Assembly: GCF_964355755.1 (NCBI RefSeq)
Contig: NC_092679.1
Span: forward strand, 7,130,001-7,194,000
Reading direction: 5' to 3'
DNA length: 64,000 bases
Origin: Antedon mediterranea
Lineage: Eukaryota; Echinodermata; Crinoidea; Comatulida; Antedonidae
The position numbers were made by a program, and so were the translations under genes. Under the pieces are notes generated by a model. That model had not been told where the DNA came from, did no database searches, and was given only the letters and a program-made list of their open reading frames with translations. Positions 22,160 to 34,062 of the stretch are shown here, piece by piece (positions within the stretch are counted from its first letter, which is position 1; every line of letters starts with the position of its first letter).

Positions 22160-22637
22160 ACCAGTCGTTGAATACCATTGACGTACAACGATTATTAATG
22201 CTAGTCATGGTATCCATTAAGAACCATACAAATGGCACTGCTGTAAATATAGAAAGTCGCCAAGTTCAATTGTTTTAAATTTTCTGGTGTTTTTAATGTA
22301 CTTACAGAATTATGTTTTTTTTTAATTTGAGAGGGAGGAGTTGATAAAAAAAGATTGAGTATTCCTAAGCTTCTATTGGCTACTTTTATCCTTCCAGTAT
22401 ACCACTTTTATATCGCCTAGCAGACCTTATGAGTTTAGACACACATGATGTCAACACCAACATTTTCTATGGTGTATGTAAAAATGGAATACAAAGGTGT
22501 TCTCTCCAATAATTTACTATGTTATGCTAGGGATGGGATATTCCGAATTTGTGCTTTTCTGTTCTTTAGACTTTTATAACTTGTAATTATCTGTAAGCTA
22601 CATAATCATTGTGCTGTACATCATGCTGACAGTATGG

Positions 22638-22643
22638 AATAAA
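22638..22643 (+). terminator. Poly(A) signal of the SRSF-like gene
   Basis: AATAAA about 480 nt after the stop codon at 22157-22159, followed within 30 nt by an A-run and a GT-rich stretch (AGTAGTTTGTTTGG). The best-placed signal for this transcript. Confidence 0.6.
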
Positions 22644-22774
22644 TAACTTTTTGTGAATTTGTTATAAAAAAAAAAGTAGTTTGTTTGGTTTATTAGTACC
22701 TGTAGTATGAATTGAATTACTTGAACAGTGCAAACAAGTGCTCTCTATTGGTTTGCTATCGCATTTTTTTTCTC

Positions 22775-22984
22775 GATTGTCGTATTCGATTGGAAACTTT
22801 CGTTGTCAACGTAAAGATTCGTTGAGTACTTTTTGTATTCGAATTGTAAATTTGTGCTCAACAGAAAGTCATTCGAATAGAAAACGTTGACAATCTCAAC
22901 GCACAAAATACTCCGTTAAAGAAGTACTCAACGGAAAAACTGTACTCAATGGTGAAAGTCTAAATCGAATACGACAATTTATTC
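22775..22984. mobile_element. Palindromic MITE-like element
   Basis: TTGTCGTATTCGATTGGAAA at the left is mirrored by TCTAAATCGAATACGACAA at the right. Inner pairs include GTTGAGTACTTTTTGT and GAAGTACTCAACGGAAAAA. About 210 bp, no coding capacity, between the SR gene and the second TMEM179-like gene. Confidence 0.65.
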
Positions 22985-23738
22985 TGTGTAGTGTACGGAG
23001 GACGGGCAAGTGATTATGTCTTGAGAGAATGTCCAAACAAAATCGAAGAATGATAATAAAAATATACAGTATTCTGTTATTGAAATGATTTTTTAAAAGA
23101 TGTATTCCCAAAAACATGAAAAATGAAGATTAATAAAATCCCACTTTTTTAAAAAAAGTTATTCACTTCTGTAAAAAAAAAAATATTTCACATATAAAAA
23201 GACAAAAGAAACCTTTAATTTTTTCAGGTAAATAATTTGTTTTCCAATCCAGTTTTTGTCCATGTGAGCATGGAGGTACCTCCATGATGTGAGTAACTAT
23301 TATATAAAGTGGCATACTAAAAAAACATTATTTTAACAACCCCTTTCTTTGGATCCCGAATGTTAAATAGGACAAAGGTAAAGGTACCACCAAAACCACT
23401 GACTCGTTGCGCTTGAGTGATCACAGAGAAACACTTCCGCTTCCCTTTGTTTAGACAAGTAGAGATGTTATCATTTTCTATGAGCAAAGTCCAAACTGGA
23501 AATGGTTTATTTCCTATGTATATGTATGAGGTGATCAAAAAGTCGTTTTACAACATTCATCATACAGTACTGGTAGGACTAGGCCTACTACTTCACTATA
23601 AACAACAAACAGACTTGTGCTTTGTGTCGTTGGTGTGTGTGGTGGGATCTGGTGATTCATCTTTCACGCATGATTTGACGCTGAATAAGTAAATTCCATC
23701 ATCACCTTATTTTTAATCAGAAGGTCAATAACAACAGA
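22985..23738. promoter_or_regulatory. 5' flank of second TMEM179-like gene
   Basis: No coding sequence recognised; presumed promoter and 5' UTR. A small inverted repeat TGGAGGTACCTCCA lies at about 23270-23283. Confidence 0.4.
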
Positions 23739-26700
23739 ATGGCGGCGAATGCTGTGGAATCCCGGTACTCAATTGTGGAAATTATCCTCCTTATCCTGGC
23801 CTGTGGAGGAAATGTCGCTACTTTGACGTTTCTTGCGATGTCAAGGGTAAGTTATTTGGCAGAGTACATTTTTACAGACAGGATCGGATCGAGGTGGTGT
23901 GGTTTTGGGTCTTTCGATGTAAGAAGAGATGAGTGACATGAGACCGTTTCGTTAGTAGCACTAGCTAGTATAAGTAGTACTACAGTACAGTAGTAGAGTA
24001 TGACTGACGTAGTCTAGGCCTAACAAACTATATCTATCTTTAATATGATTATGATGTTAATAATTAAAACAGTCCTACCTATCTAGTCAGCAAAATCAAA
24101 TCAAATTAGATTAGCTCTGAAACAATTTTTTCCAAAATAAACACTTGTCTAGAGCGGCATGACTAAAACTAAATTATAATATTAATAAAGTACCTGTATG
24201 TGACATAATTGTGATACTTCCTGCTGTGCATATCATATAAGCCAAGGAGATAAATAATATTTTAATAATCTTTTCTTTAAAGCATGACTATGACGGATCG
24301 TGTCTATTGTTTGCTGATATCCAGGTCATGTCAAAGAATGCCGCCATCTTTCACTCCAGTAAATGTCGCTTTCCAGTCAGTGTTCATATCGCCGCATTTT
24401 TCTACGCTGCTTTTTGTATAGCCTACTGGCTGTACAAATTAATACGTGGACGTGAAGGCTCGTATGTATCATTATTTTTGTTTAATAATAAATGTCTGTT
24501 TAATCTTCTTGTGAATAATCTCATCCTCTCCGGCATTGGGTTCATTATGTGTCATCACTACGCTATAATTGTTTAGCAACTTTCCTCTTATTGTTTGGTT
24601 GCCAACTTTTATTTTTGAGCTGTTTCTCTTTTTATTGCCAGGTCTTGGTTTTGATGTCCTATAGGAAATGAGTAATAGTAGCATCCTTAACAAAACCATA
24701 TTGTGTGGAGTTTTCTATAAAACCTTATTTCTAATACATTGCTGAATATTATTCAATTATTCCTTTCACTTCACTAACTTCACTAATTACATTGTGTTTG
24801 CTCTTTAAACCTGTGCAATAATAAGTTTTCTTTTTCTGGAAATCTTGCACATTAATTTGGTCAGGTGACTTCATAATACATTTATTAACATTGGAACAAG
24901 CTATAAATCATACGTACCACAGTAAAAAATTGTGGTTCAGTATATACTTGGAAAAAAAAATGTTTATTATCAGACAAATAAAACTGTGACTAAATTATAT
25001 ATTTTGTATATCAAATTTTAAAAATGATAATTAAATTTGTTTTTGTTTCTATGCCTAACCTTGTATTGCATTGTACATGGCTTGTGTTTTTAAGTATCAG
25101 GAAATGAAATGTCATTTAAATCCTATATTGCTGTCAGACAACAAAGTTATACACTATCAAACGTTATGTGACAAAAAAATGCAATGTGCCAATATATGGA
25201 CATGATAATGTCATATCACTACCATATTTGGGCATATCACTACCATGTTCGGCGGGCACATCACATTTTTTTGTCAAACTAGTTTAATAATGTAGGCCTA
25301 GACAGAGCTTTAGATTGATTGTTTGATAGCTATGCTGATTATTTTCAATTGATTTACTGCTTATGTTTTTGTGAATCAGTTGACAATTATTCTTTCGTTC
25401 AATTGTAATGTTATCTTTATTCATTTTACAGGCAATTTCTTAAAATAGCAAGTATTTTTGCCTATGGCATTTTAAGTGTTTTACTGTTCATTGTTTCTAT
25501 ATTGATAACAATGGGATTGAAGAGTTTGTGCGATGAAATACATGGAGTGGCGCCAATTAGTCTTCCTCAGTAAGTGATCACCAGCATTTCTACATCCTCA
25601 TTTCATTTTTTAGTACAGTACTTAGTTTACTAAGCTAACCATTAAAATTTAGCCTTTGAAATCTAGCCCAGCTCATACCTAGACCTAGTCCAGCTCATAT
25701 CTAGATTATTCAAATCAAATTGATTTCATACGTAATGTAAATATGTAACAGCTTCACATATATAATACTAGTGTCACATGTGATACCAATGTGACATAGA
25801 GAGAATTGGCAAGTGACAATCTGTGTTGTTGAATTTTAAATAAAATTTAATAATATACTGTTAGATTAACAATCATTTTTTCTTTACTATATCTCATGTA
25901 ACTCTAAAAACATAAATTAAACAAACAATTCTATGATTCATATTTACATGACTAATTGTTAGACAAACAGATATGTCTTGTAATTTGATAATACCATTAT
26001 AACTACACAGTGCCAAGTAATTATATTTAATGACCTTTATACTCATTGCCATACAATTACACTGGGTCTGTTTCTGATGCATAACGCAAATTAACTGTTT
26101 ATTATAAAATGGATTAAAAATAACAAGACTGCATTTCTGCTCAATTTGTGCTTTGAAATAACTGGTTAAATCAATGGGTGGTCGTTGACAAAAATTGTTA
26201 AAATTACCCAAAATGCAATTGGTCCTGGCGGTTACTGCCATGTAGTTGAACCATTATTTTGTGTTGCAGCAATAACCGGTTAAATGGGGTTCTAACACCG
26301 AATTAAATTGGTCTTTTTAACCGGTTATTTTGCGCTGCCTTTTAACCGGTTACCACAAATTTGTCCTGTTTCTGCTCCTAAGAAAATGGAGTTAATTTAT
26401 TCACTTTATACAGCAAAACAGCCCCACATTGTAGCAAAAACTATAGCAAGGCAATTTCCATTGACTATATTATAGTTAAACTGTTCATTGTATTATAACT
26501 GCATATTTGTATATAAATGTCTTGAAGTATAAACAAAATTGTATGAATTTTTTTCTGATTTTATTTTGCCTTACAGTTGTAGAGATTATCAGACATTTGG
26601 GGATATTTTTAAAAACCCAGGACTGAAACGCTTTTACGATATTCTGAACGATGCACAGGTACAGTAAAACAATAAACAGACATGCCTGCTTATTATGTAA

Positions 26701-27122
26701 GCACCTACTTAACATAAACATGTCTTCACTATCTATGCCAGTAAATCGTGACCAGCCAGAGCATTTTATCAGTATACTATATAAGAAATCCATATAGTAA
26801 TAATATTGTTTTGTACGTACTTAACATTAAAATATATCTAAAATTTTTCCAAATAATTAGACGTTATAACCACGTCATTATTGCACTATAAAAGCTTGAT
26901 GAAAGTCTTTAGACATCAGTTTAAATTGGTTAATTTGTTGATGCATTATTATTACCTATTAATTGTTTTAATATTTGTTTATCTATTTAGATTGCATCAT
27001 GGGTTGCATTTAGCATTTGGTTTGCCGTTGCCGTGTTGAGTGCCACTCGATGTTACGCCAGAAAAAATGTGCACAGTGATAATAAAAGAAAAGGAGAATA
27101 TAAAAAACCAGTCGATGTATAA
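23739..27122 (+). CDS. TMEM179-family four-pass membrane protein (copy 2), 5 exons
   Basis: Joined exons 23739-23846, 24283-24461, 25432-25569, 26577-26658, 26991-27122 (639 nt, 212 aa), intron phases 0, 2, 2, 0. Exon 1 holds an N-terminal membrane segment ending in MSR. Exon 2 opens HDYDGSCLLFAD, very close to the H-D-F-R-G-R-C-L-L-F of vertebrate TMEM179, with Cys43 and Cys64 as likely disulfide partners, a second membrane segment and GREGS (GHEGS in human). Exon 3 is the third segment, ending in a short C-D-E-I-H loop. Exon 5 begins IASWVAFSIWFAVAVL, the fourth segment with the conserved ASW. The tail is basic and ends KKPVDV. This copy looks closer to vertebrate TMEM179 than copy 1 does. 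Function of the family is not established. Confidence 0.88.
25134..25313. mobile_element. Small palindromic MITE, copy 3
   Basis: Contains TATACACTATCAAACG at the left, CACTACCATATTTGGGCATA in the middle, GGCACATCACATTTTTTTGT and a right end AGACAGAGCTTTA matching the inverse of copy 1's start. Left end degenerate. Intron 2 of the second TMEM179-like gene. Confidence 0.65.
26274..26351. promoter_or_regulatory. Cluster of three AACCGGTT sites
   Basis: Exact AACCGGTT at 26274-26281, 26319-26326 and 26344-26351. This octamer is the consensus of Grainyhead-family factors. It could also be part of an unrecognised repeat, since flanks of the copies are partly alike (TAACCGGTTA). Intron 3 of the second TMEM179-like gene. 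Confidence 0.4.
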
Positions 27123-29384
27123 ACAGAAGCAGGTCTCTGTAAGCAATTATTCTGTGTTCACAGAAGATACATACATTGTAGATACATATTACTGTATAAA
27201 AAACTTAGCTGTAAAATTGGACCACAGACTAGTGCCAAATGATTACCGTTTGATGTTGGTATGTTCAAATAGATCATACAGTACTCAATTGATATGAACA
27301 AAGTGAATGTCTCTTACTGGTGCTTTACCATGAAGTAGGTGTAGTTTTTATACTTCCAAATAGTGTTGACTCCAGAGGGCGGTATAGTAATTTCTACAGC
27401 TGGAGATCAAGAATGAAATACATAATATTTAATTTTCGCCACCATTTTTAATAGGCCATATTATTTTGCTTTTAAGTTGCAATTTTCCATGCCAACTAAG
27501 TACATTTTTAGAAAGTTGACCTTTACTAATAATAGTAGATTTACTGTTCATAAATTGAGAGCTATTAACAGATTTTTAACCTTTTTATTAGTAATTAAAA
27601 ATGATTAAATTATTAATTTACGTAATGAATCATGATGCTTATAAAAATGGTACTTTAACAAAGACGTTAAATACTGCTAATATCCTAGTTACTTAATTTT
27701 ATATGAAATTTATATATACTTTGTGCTAATTAGTGACTTTAGGCAAGTGCTAGATTTTTTACCAATTACTTAAATATTAAAAATAGAGAAATTAGTTGAA
27801 ACTTAGTCTAAACTAATTGCATAATTACTGCTTAACTTTCAGTATTTTAAAATTATTAATATAATGTAAATATTATAAAATTGTAATATATTAGTGTTTT
27901 TCTTCAATTCAGTGTTTGTAATTTGCATATTTTTGTTGATGTAATAATTGATTCTAGGATTTCGAATTCTATGTTGATACTTAATGTTACTGCCATCAAG
28001 TAAAATATAATATATTTGTATCTTGTTCATCCTATACTTTCGTAACAGTGTTTTATTTATGCATTTCGTGCGTTTCATAATTGATTGGTTATCGGCGCGC
28101 CATACACACTTTATATCTCACAAATCGTACGTTGGTGGCGTAGATTTCTCCAAGTTCCTCAGTTCCATTTGGTGCACTTACTGTTGAGTGTATGTTAGCC
28201 AATGCGTAATAATCATTTTTAATTCGACTGACTACAAAATAGAATTATGCTTCACGGACGGAATTTATTAAAATATATAGAAACTCAAAACTAATTTTAA
28301 TTAAAAAATCTAAACAAAGATGTTGCTGCAACAAAACAAAACTTAACATTAACTTGTATACATGTAGCATTAGGCTCTCAATTACAGGTAACATATAACA
28401 TATTATTCAAATTTGTTCTAAAGTATGTTAATACCAAACTGCGAAAAACATGTAATAATCTAATTAGCATATTATAATCAGTAGGGCTATATAATTGGCA
28501 GTCAAAAACCCTAGTATCTGCATTCTTATGAAATCGAAATTATCAAAACGTATTACTGTATATGTGACGTCATTATCAAAATTAATATATTAGCAGTTAC
28601 ATAAATAACATTAACTGTATTATAAGTTGTTTTGTTTTAAATATCGTAACAAATTAAATTAATTAAATACGTTACATGATTACGTCATTATTAAAGTAAT
28701 TTTAATTGCATACTCAAAAGTTGTAAAAGCAGCTGTGCGTTTGGGACGGAATTCAGCAGCTATTCAATAGAAAAAGCACCATTTGTAGTGGTATAGAGGG
28801 TAATGACATCATAAAGTGGAAAAAAGTTTTTGCATAGTTGATATTTCTATCATGTGCGTTGTGACATGTAGCCTATATTCAGGCGTTCTTACTAAGCTAG
28901 TCCTTTTCATTTAGCCGCAAGCTTAGTCTTCATAGGATAGTATCCTTCGTTTTAGAATTGTAAAATATTTGAGGAATTATGGGTACTACGTCACCATTTT
29001 ACCTCTATGCTATATCATGGATTTCTATTCCTTAATCCATGGCTGTATCTAAAACGCTTAACTTACGAATACAAAGCGAAGAACGTTAGGTGAGTAACCC
29101 TGTCAATATATTACTAATTTTAAATCAAATTTCCTGCATGCACTGATCAAGTTTGTTTTATCAGAGAATGGGTATTTACTACATTCTCAAAAATATAAAA
29201 CTTACTCCGACATATTTCTGATGAATAAAAGCTAGAGGTAAACAAAGATATCGGAATGAAAGCAGGTGCCGAATTCAGGCCAATTACTATAACTAAAATG
29301 TGGTAGCTGCGCCCGAAAAAAAAACTAAATTCATAGCAAGCTATGAAGTAGCCTAGCTGCTTTAGATATTTGTAAACTATTTCA
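27123..29384. other. 3' flank of second TMEM179-like gene and intergenic
   Basis: AT-rich, no gene recognised. The first part should be the 3' UTR. A CTCF-core-like CAGAGGGCG lies at 27373-27381. Short ORFs here look random. Confidence 0.4.
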
Positions 29385-29432
29385 CAGTTTCACCGTTAAG
29401 GATCATAAACATCTCTTGAATGGTTTAGTTAG
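29305..29432 (-). pseudogene. Decayed duplicate of the 3' end of the OST-alpha coding region
   Basis: Minus strand reads EMFMILNGETVK then stop at about 29385-29420, against GMFMILNGGETVNV then stop in the real last exon (29597-29640). Flanking sequence is duplicated as well: AGCTGCGCCCGA at 29307 and 29469, and GCAAGC.AT.TGAAG.. before each copy. It lies beyond a minus-strand AATAAA (29505-29510), so it is probably outside the main mRNA. Too short to be an exon by itself; a tandem-duplication relic or alternative 3' end. Confidence 0.6.
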
Positions 29433-29504
29433 GAGGTCAGTTAACGTCGCTTAAGCTAACTATATACAGCTGCGCCCGACACAAACATTAGCCTACAGCA
29501 TTTG

Positions 29505-29510
29505 TTTATT
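29505..29510 (-). terminator. Candidate poly(A) signal of OST-alpha gene
   Basis: TTTATT on the plus strand, AATAAA on the minus strand, about 90 nt after the stop codon. Confidence 0.45.
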
Positions 29511-29596
29511 TTAAACATTTTCGTCTTAGGGGTGGGCTACTTTAAGACGCGGTACATTGGTAGTATTATAGCAAGCCATATGAAGCTGCTTATTTT

Positions 29597-32518
29597 TTAA
29601 ACATTTACAGTTTCCCCGCCGTTAAGGATCATAAACATCCCTTGCTTGTTTAGTAGGTTCTCCTTATCTTCTGGTGAGGTTGCCTCGTCCGCCGTCTGCT
29701 GCCCGTTAATATGACTGATCGTTATACCGTTGACGTCATCAGTTTTATCATTCTGGAAGCCACAGTTTGGACAAGAGTCTGGAAAGTGTTTCTGTGCGTT
29801 CAACATAATTTTGTTTTTCACTTGTTGAAGGCTTTCTTCATTCCCGATTCGCGTTCGGAAATACACTCGGGCCATGATGAAGAAAAAGAACATCTCCGTG
29901 ATAATCAACATGTCATTTACGTCTGTGTAAAGAAAAAACATAAACAGTTAGATATTGTATGGTTTGTAGTCGTTCTCCTGTCTCGACAGTCATCGTTATC
30001 GACAGTCGTCGTTGGCAATCGGGTTTATCGATTAAATGGCTAGCTTTCGTTCTTCGTTTTGGCAAGGTTTTCGGACAGTACGGTAGTTTTGAGATGACGG
30101 TACATAGAAGCAGTCACGGCCTATAAACTACAGTATATTTCGAAACGAAATTTAGAAACGAAAGCTCGTCATTGTAGTTGTTACTTGATTAATCGGATAA
30201 ACTTACAATTTGCTCTTGTTTGTGACTTGAACGGTGGTGTACACGGAATGACGTCAACGAGAACCAAGAGCGCCAAGAAGATCGTCTGCCCATTTGTCAA
30301 GATCAAGGCAATCTGGATGGCTAGAAACTTGGGAGTGATTCTGAAATCCTGCAGAGGTTCCCGTGACGCCCTGAAGATCATGACGATGCCGTATATAGCG
30401 ATGAACGTAGAAGAGAAGGAGATGAGTTGAATGTACAGAAACGCCTCGTCAAACGCCAACTAAAATTAAATGTTAGAATAATTATCAATAAAAACTATTC
30501 TCAAACCTATAGTTTATAAAGTTAGAAGTACATTTGCTATTTAGTTTTAGAGAGAACAGTATGTATGTAATTATCTTTACATATTTTTTTTATATTATTA
30601 AGGTTTTATTTTGAGTGATAAAACAACGTACCTTTGGTCTGTAAGACCCATTCGCCCACAAGACGGACGCGACAAACAGTGCGATAGGTCGTACGAATGC
30701 GACTTGTAACACCAATCGCTTTACCCATCGTAAGTTCTTTCTAGAAAATGAACAAATAGGAATAATTTCGAGTTTCGAGTACTAGTGTGATATGGAACGC
30801 CGTTACTGCCTTCTTCGGGTAAAGAGTGCATAATTCCGAGTTAACGCCATCGACTTAAATTGTGAAATTTGTCCAGTTATTGTCTTAAAAGACACGTGAC
30901 TGATCGATTTATCAATGACAATCTGAACCCGATATTGGTTAACTGATTCATTTATAAACATTTATAATCTATACTTACTCATTGACATCCATCTTTGGTA
31001 GGCATGGGCAGCAACACGTGAGAGGGGGACTTGCTAGCGGTAGCTTTTGATCTTTTAAAACCTCTATTACGTACATCTTTCCGCCGTAAAAGTCGAAAAC
31101 CAGCATCAGAAATTGGAACATCGCCACTGAAAAGAAACTATGCAAAGGAAAATAACAGTAAGCAAAAGTATCAGTATAGTTTTTTTAAAGTCAGAAGTCT
31201 GTCAGTTTTAAAGTCCCGAACGGCGCCCCGTACTTTTGTGAGGGTAAGAGACGGTTAAAATAAGTGCGTACTTACATAGAGCCTGTAAAACTGCACAGCA
31301 AATGAGCGGCTGGAACGTACAGAGCAATTAGTGAGGTACCGGATAAAACCTAAACAGATTTAATTGACCATGTTATAGTATTTATGTCTCAAATTTCTTG
31401 TCTAACATTTAGTCATGCACACACAATGCATACTTAAGTACACCGATATTTTAGTAATGACTGGATTCGAAAGTCGAACACTAATTATATCAAATATATT
31501 TAGAGAGTGAGTATGCCTATTGGTGATACCTAAACAATACAATAATATAGGTACAGTATAATTTAAAATACATTATATTTACTAAACGGTGTACTGGCAG
31601 ACTAATTTCAATGTTTGCGTTTTGAAAACAAATTTTAATTTACTAATTGGTATTATTATTATTGTAAAACTTACAGGATAAATTCCCAGAATACAAAGTA
31701 GACGAACTCTGCGTCGACTACTTGCTATCTTTTGATTAATATACATACTGGACTCCAAGTACAGAAACATAGTGGTAAATGACATTAATGTTAAGGTTAT
31801 TAATGTCAATAATGACCCTGTATCATTAGCAAATTCTAAAAAAAGAACATACAAATATTAATGTACACACTAAATAGCGTTATTTAGTATTATTGTCACT
31901 TTGAACTTTGTGACTTGCAATAAAACAAGAACTATTATGGCTGCTATCGCGTGCACAAATTTGAGACATAGTGAGCTAATACATCAACGGTTATTTTATA
32001 ATGATCGAGATTTACTGTATTTATAATTTGAGTAAATAAGTTATTTATCTTGCATCATCCCAGTTCTTTCTATAATAATTCATAACATAGATTCCATTTT
32101 TTTCAGCAGGGTCAAATTTACGATATCCACCTCTGGGCAAATATCTTGTCGGGTTGCCACGACAACAAAGGTCATTGCTATGGTACGATAATTTTTGCCG
32201 AATTTCTATCATATTTTAATACAATGCATATTTTGTGTGAGACGGTTCTCTTCATCTCTTCTCATCATCTAATCGGCATTAAATTATCCTCCATGTTGTG
32301 GTGTCAATATGCCATAAAACAGACAATAAGGACATCATTATTGTAATGAATTTTTTATGATATCCAATTAGGCGTATTATATTCATCTAAACATAGGCTT
32401 ACATATTATCTCAGGTAGTTGTACAACTCCCTGCATATCTAATCATTATGATATTGAACGTACCTTTAAACATCTCTGAGGTAGTTGGATCTCCTCCGCT
32501 ACAGTTATCATCAGCCAT
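29597..32518 (-). CDS. SLC51A: Organic solute transporter subunit alpha (SLC51A-like), 7 exons
   Basis: Minus-strand exons 32518-32464, 31835-31675, 31349-31276, 31137-30979, 30740-30632, 30459-30207, 29922-29597 (1137 nt, 378 aa). Seven membrane segments are visible: in exon 2 (ending LLCILGIYP), exon 3 (SLIALYVPAAHLLC), exon 4 (FQFLMLVFDFYGG), exon 5, two in exon 6, and exon 7 (IITEMFFFFIMARVYFR). Family marks include the membrane-proximal cysteine cluster CCCPC (138-142), the LAFDEAFLYIQ segment, and CTPPFKSQTR before the last helix. OST-alpha pairs with OST-beta in the plasma membrane for facilitated export of bile acids, steroids and related solutes. For exon 4 I chose the acceptor after TTTGCATAG: the nearer TTTTCAG would break the frame. 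The C-terminal tail (about 75 aa after RVYFR) is longer than in human, whose protein is 340 aa. The partner beta subunit is not in the window. Confidence 0.92.
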
Positions 32519-33960
32519 TTTGTTTCCTTCTTTTTCAATACTTTAGTATAACTAGAATTACCGTGTCTTCTTTCCACAACCACCGACTAACTTTGTAAGA
32601 ACTTTATCAAGCCTGAAATTGCACAAACGGACAAGTTAGTAGATAGAAACAAGATTCACACTCAGTTAGGCCGTTAAAGATGAATAACGTCACGATACAC
32701 GTTCACAGTCGATGAGGAACACTTTAACCCGTGTTAGTACTGAAGTGAAAGTCGTGGTAACAATGCTACCAATTTTATACGATCGTTGAAGGCCACAAAA
32801 TACCCCACGGGACTAGGACATACGACACCAATATGGAGCGTAGTTTATAGGTTATCCTGTCAACAGATACTCAAATTTACAACGTAAGGAGATGAATTGT
32901 ACATCGTTCTAACTTTTGACCAATCCAGGATTTCTATTTGACAATTAAAAAATTATTATAAACGGAAACAGCTCCGAATGAAGCGAGTGTTTATTTTGAT
33001 ATCAAATGATTTGACGTTTTTCTCGGTGGTTGTTTATGACAACGACCACTTATTGAAAACATGTTGCTTCTTGGGTTGGCAACCCTATTGAACGTCACAA
33101 TGTCACTCGATGTGGGAAAAAGTTGGACTCCAAATTATTGTTGATTATAAAAAGTTATATGGAATAAACGCCTTTCGTCTTATTTACTTTTGCAATAGGC
33201 CTATATCGGTTCGACTGGCGTCCTTTCCACCGAAAGAAACTGTATTTAATATATAACCAAGTTAATGTTTACATAATTAAAGCAACAGTTAACATTGATG
33301 TTGTTTTATTATGTTTGATATCTCTTGTTGTTTTCGATATTCAGTGCATCACCTAGGTACCGGTAATTATTATACATTTCTATTGTCGAATCATTACTAT
33401 AAAAAAATCCTTGTTAAATTGCTTTGATATATAATAATAAGATAAAAATCTCACCGTATCAAAAACACTTTCTGATATAACGTTGAGCACCTACACTGCG
33501 TCTTGGCACCTTTTATGCCTTTTTCAATGTATAATGGTAAACTTATCAAGAATGCTGAGTGACTAAACTTTAAAATATAAAAATAAACAACTTGTTTTAA
33601 AGACTGATGAATGATGGAAGTCTTTGCAAAGTTTACTCATAGTAAATCTCACTGTTCAGCTTGTATGCCATCTGAAGGAGATCGTGGCCGTTTATTCAAT
33701 AGCCCTTTATTTCAAACTGTTATGTATATACTTCATATTTGTATTCAGAGACTGGTTCGATGGCGCCTCATAATATTAAGATTGTTCTCTTGTGAAAAGA
33801 CGGTACAGTACCTATTATATACGGTATTTATTGTGCATCTGTGTTTGATTTTAACACATTTTAATAACACTCATCAATCATAAACTGATTTCGAGAGGGT
33901 CTGCGAAAAACCCGATCCCAAAAATATAAAACAAGACGCAATTGCAACATGAACTTGAAT
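32519..33960. promoter_or_regulatory. 5' flank of OST-alpha gene
   Basis: Presumed 5' UTR and promoter on the minus strand, then unassigned intergenic DNA. No gene recognised; the short ORF at 33611-33883 has no family features. Confidence 0.35.
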
Positions 33961-34062
33961 GAATGAATGTTGGACGCAACGCAAGGACGTAAGCGCGCCG
34001 CGAGTAATTTGACCAATCAGAATACGATATATGATCATCTAAACTGATTGGCCAGCAACTCA
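33961..34062. repeat. Interspersed repeat (GACGCAACGCAA family), copy 1
   Basis: Contains GACGCAACGCAAGGACGTAA followed by GCGCGCCGCGAGTAATTTGA. A related copy (GAACGCAACGCAATGACGTA, TGCGCACTGTCATGCAAGTA) lies at about 43031-43090. Probably a non-autonomous DNA transposon family; ends not defined. Confidence 0.5.

Noticed and set aside
31122-31126. TTTTCAG acceptor nearer to OST-alpha exon 4
   Set aside because: Using it puts exon 4 out of frame with exon 3; the upstream GCATAG acceptor keeps the conserved membrane segment in frame.
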